DNA from: Tubulanus polymorphus
Taxonomy: Eukaryota > Nemertea > Palaeonemertea > Tubulaniformes > Tubulanidae
Assembly (NCBI RefSeq): GCF_964204645.1
Contig: NC_134025.1
Coordinates: forward strand, 24,520,001-24,584,000
Length of the DNA stretch: 64,000 nt
Direction: 5' to 3'
Every line of letters begins with the position of its first letter. Position 1 is the first letter of the stretch. Below, in pieces: positions 61,838 to 64,000 of this stretch. The notes below the pieces were generated by a model. That model searched no databases and had not been told where the DNA came from. It saw only the letters and a program-made list of their open reading frames with translations. The position numbers were made by a program, and so were the translations under genes.

Positions 61838-62475
61838 CATGGGAGGTGCGATACTCGATGTGCAACGTCGCGATACGGCCCGCGCCGGCCGGGACCGCAC
61901 CATCAAATCCGCCCGTTACTTTTCTAATTACTTCACCGCGGAAAACTTATCTCTTTAGTCAACATCAGAAAAAGCATATATTTAGACCACGCATATTCTT
62001 TATTTTCAAATCAAACACCGCCAACCCCGCATCAAAATTCAGCTCAAAACACTTAAACGATCTGTGGCGCCCTTTTCCCACATCATTCAAGCAAACAAAA
62101 TTTAAATCGTAAACTCAGATATCTCACATCCGCCTACAATGATTTCCATCAATGTAATAACCCTAATTGTTATAATTGCTCACTCTCCTGAACCCTAGCT
62201 TACTCAAAACTCTCCTGAAATTATCAAAAATCATCAAGCTCTCATTTCCTTTCCCTTTGCTTCTTCATTTTCCCTTTTGTTTTTTTCCCTGGGTGCTAGC
62301 GACAGCGGCCTAAAGGCTTTGCTTGGCCCACACTTAAAGATTCTGTTCTCTCTTACTCTTTTTATAATTGTGCTTTTTTAAAAATTGTAAATTGTATTGT
62401 TTGTTTTTCTCTCAACCTGTGTACATAGCCTGTCATGCTTTGTGTGAAATAAATTTGAACTTGAACTTGAAACGC
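61838..62475 (+). mobile_element. 3' end of a LINE-type retrotransposon (5'-truncated), tentative
   Basis: The right end AAATAAATTTGAACTTGAAC, continuing TTGAAA at 62,450-62,471, is a short TTGAAC repeat tail directly after a poly(A)-signal-like AATAAA, a pattern typical of 3' ends of non-LTR retrotransposons. Upstream are a pyrimidine-rich tract and a GGCCTAAAGGCTTTGCTTGGCC hairpin-like stretch. No reverse transcriptase motifs are present, so only a 3' fragment would be left. The left limit is a guess. Confidence 0.4.
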
Positions 62476-62558
62476 GGGAACGGCGATCGGGTCGTCGGAT
62501 CCAGCCCCGGCAATTACATTTCTCGTATCAGAATAAATATTTCAAAGGTGATTCAGCG

Positions 62559-64000
62559 TTAAGTCTTCCTCATTACATATACTGCATCTCCAACGCAAAT
62601 CTTCCCAGGATGTGAAATCAATTGAAGTAAACTCCCAAATACTGCATATTTTTCCACTGGGTCCAAACGATATCTGAAACAGTCAGAAATCATCTTAGCG
62701 GTTAATTCAATCTCTACAATAATCAACCAATGCATGGACTTACTCTAGTAAAGTTTTCAGTGGTTGGTTGCTGCGATTTTTTAACCCGGTCTCTGGATCT
62801 ACGTTAATCATAATACACCTACAATTCAAGAAATTACTCAAATGTGATGTGACCACTCGTCCTCTTAAAGCCATTTTTGGATCACTTAACCCTCTGCACG
62901 CCGCTTGACGCCCCCACCGTTAGCCCTCCCTAGTGTGAGGCACTGGATTAGTCCTCTAATCGATTCTGTAACGAAGGTACCTTAAACAGGAATCTATCCG
63001 TTGAAAATGGACCTTGCCAATGATGACCTCGTCCCAGTTGTCCTTGAATTAAAGGAAAATGCTTCAAATGGGGGTGGAATAAAGCAACACCACGTACGTG
63101 ATGACCCGAGGTACATGTGGCAAAAGGTGGAATGAACAATGGCATATTTTACATGATTTAAGAGACGCTCACCTCGTCATATGCTGAAGCCCCTGAAACA
63201 ACGATATTCGGTCGAAAATTTCTTACCGCTACTGGTTCGGCAAGTCTCTCATTAAGATCGGCTAGTGATGCCGTATTGAAAAGAGAGCATGGCGCATCCG
63301 TGAAGCTACGCTAAAAACGGAAAGTTATTTCTACATGTTATGGAAAAGCGTTGAAATAAAAGGAACTTATGAAAAACAAACAAACTTGATTATGGCATTC
63401 AGGTGTATTTCCTCTGTATAATAATCGTAGCCCATCTTTCTTTAGATATTTCGAGAACCATGAACCAGCTTGGTCACCGCAATCAGTACCTTTGAATAGT
63501 TCGCCATAAATCCTATAAAAAATTCCGAATAAGTTAATGCATCGGTATTGTTAAGATTACTCTCTCTCGTACTCGATATGCTTAAAACGTAAAACTACCT
63601 ACATGCAGTCAATTAGTGTTCTAGGTGAAGAATTGACTTCAAGAGGTAAGACTAATGTAGGCATCTCTGGAGCGTCTAGATGCATACATTGCCCGTGCAA
63701 ACTCGGAACTATCAGACCCATGAGAGGCACTGTCCTCATATCAATATGACGATACTTATTGTTGCTTCGTACCACCAAAAACAGCCTAAAAATTGCAGCG
63801 TCGTTTAATTTAAAAAAAATATTTGGAAAGAAGACGTTGAAGTATATGCAAAGTAAAACTTATATGTTTTCAAATGTCCCCAAAACAGCATGAACTTTTT
63901 AATAATTTGGTGAAAAATCATGGATTTTACCATGTTTTCGGCACGAAACAAATCTTTTGTCATTTCAATTGGTACCATAATGAATAGATTTGAAAAAAAT
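62559..64000 (-). CDS. MTARC: Mitochondrial amidoxime-reducing component-like MOSC protein, copy B (5' end beyond window)
   Basis: Paralogue of copy A in the same orientation. Six exons are visible: 63603-63785, 63386-63512, 63173-63310, 62981-63042, 62744-62818, 62559-62673. The first coding exon (anchor and IHPVKSC region) must lie right of 64,000. Exon lengths match copy A exactly (183, 127, 62, 75, 115), except 138 against 141 in one. Conserved blocks are NNKYRHIDMRTVPLMGLIVP, ASLADLNERLAEPVAV, FRPNIVVSGASAYDEDNWDE and DSCLRCIMINVDPETG with the expected molybdenum-ligand Cys region. The stop follows GDAVYVMRKT. Unlike copy A, VSGC is VSGA here. Nothing suggests a pseudogene in the visible part. 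Confidence 0.92.

Overview
The window is a stretch of animal nuclear genome. It is AT-rich, its genes are split into many short exons with GT/AG introns, and repeats fill the introns and intergenic spaces. The four protein families recognised are general metazoan housekeeping or signalling genes. Short palindromic MITE-like elements, a tRNA-derived SINE and a LINE 3' end point to an invertebrate, possibly marine, but the species cannot be named from the sequence. All exon models were built by hand from splice signals, reading phase and remembered family similarity; no alignment was run.

Layout: (1) 1-7,724 is intergenic or unassigned, with MITEs, TA microsatellites and a 90-bp perfect palindrome. 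(2) 7,725-37,591, minus strand, is one large gene for the catalytic alpha subunit of the Ral GTPase-activating complex (RALGAPA type). It has 45 exons and about 2,123 codons. Its last three exons lie beyond an 8.9-kb intron, so the gene runs 13 kb further than the GAP-domain exons suggest. (3) 37,592-37,982 is a 391-bp head-to-head promoter with a palindromic NRF1-type site. (4) 37,983-45,230, plus strand, is an ArfGAP of the ARFGAP2/3 class with an in-frame cassette exon before a tiny terminal exon; its 3' UTR probably reaches about 47.6 kb. (5) 48,343-52,866, minus strand, is CCT2 (chaperonin TCP-1 beta), complete except for the first exon. (6) 54,625-56,425 and 62,559 to beyond the window end, both minus strand, are tandem paralogues of the mitochondrial amidoxime-reducing component (MOSC-domain molybdoenzyme, MTARC).

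The 6-kb space between the two MTARC genes is the strangest part of the window. A segment of about 5.2 kb (56,492-61,711) is bounded by inverted copies of a short GC-rich end sequence. It holds about two dozen copies of a GCGGCCCCCTGCGC-centred minisatellite unit, a large inverted repeat with about 580-bp arms, and four units in which a CAG inside the same minisatellite has expanded to 5-21 copies. It looks like an undescribed composite repeat or non-autonomous mobile element.

The genes do not form a pathway. RALGAPA switches off Ral GTPases, ARFGAP2/3 acts on Arf1 at COPI vesicles, CCT2 folds cytosolic proteins such as actin and tubulin, and MTARC reduces N-hydroxylated compounds at the outer mitochondrial membrane. 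The layout suggests a shared promoter for RALGAPA and ARFGAP, convergent ends for ARFGAP and CCT2, and a local duplication of MTARC.
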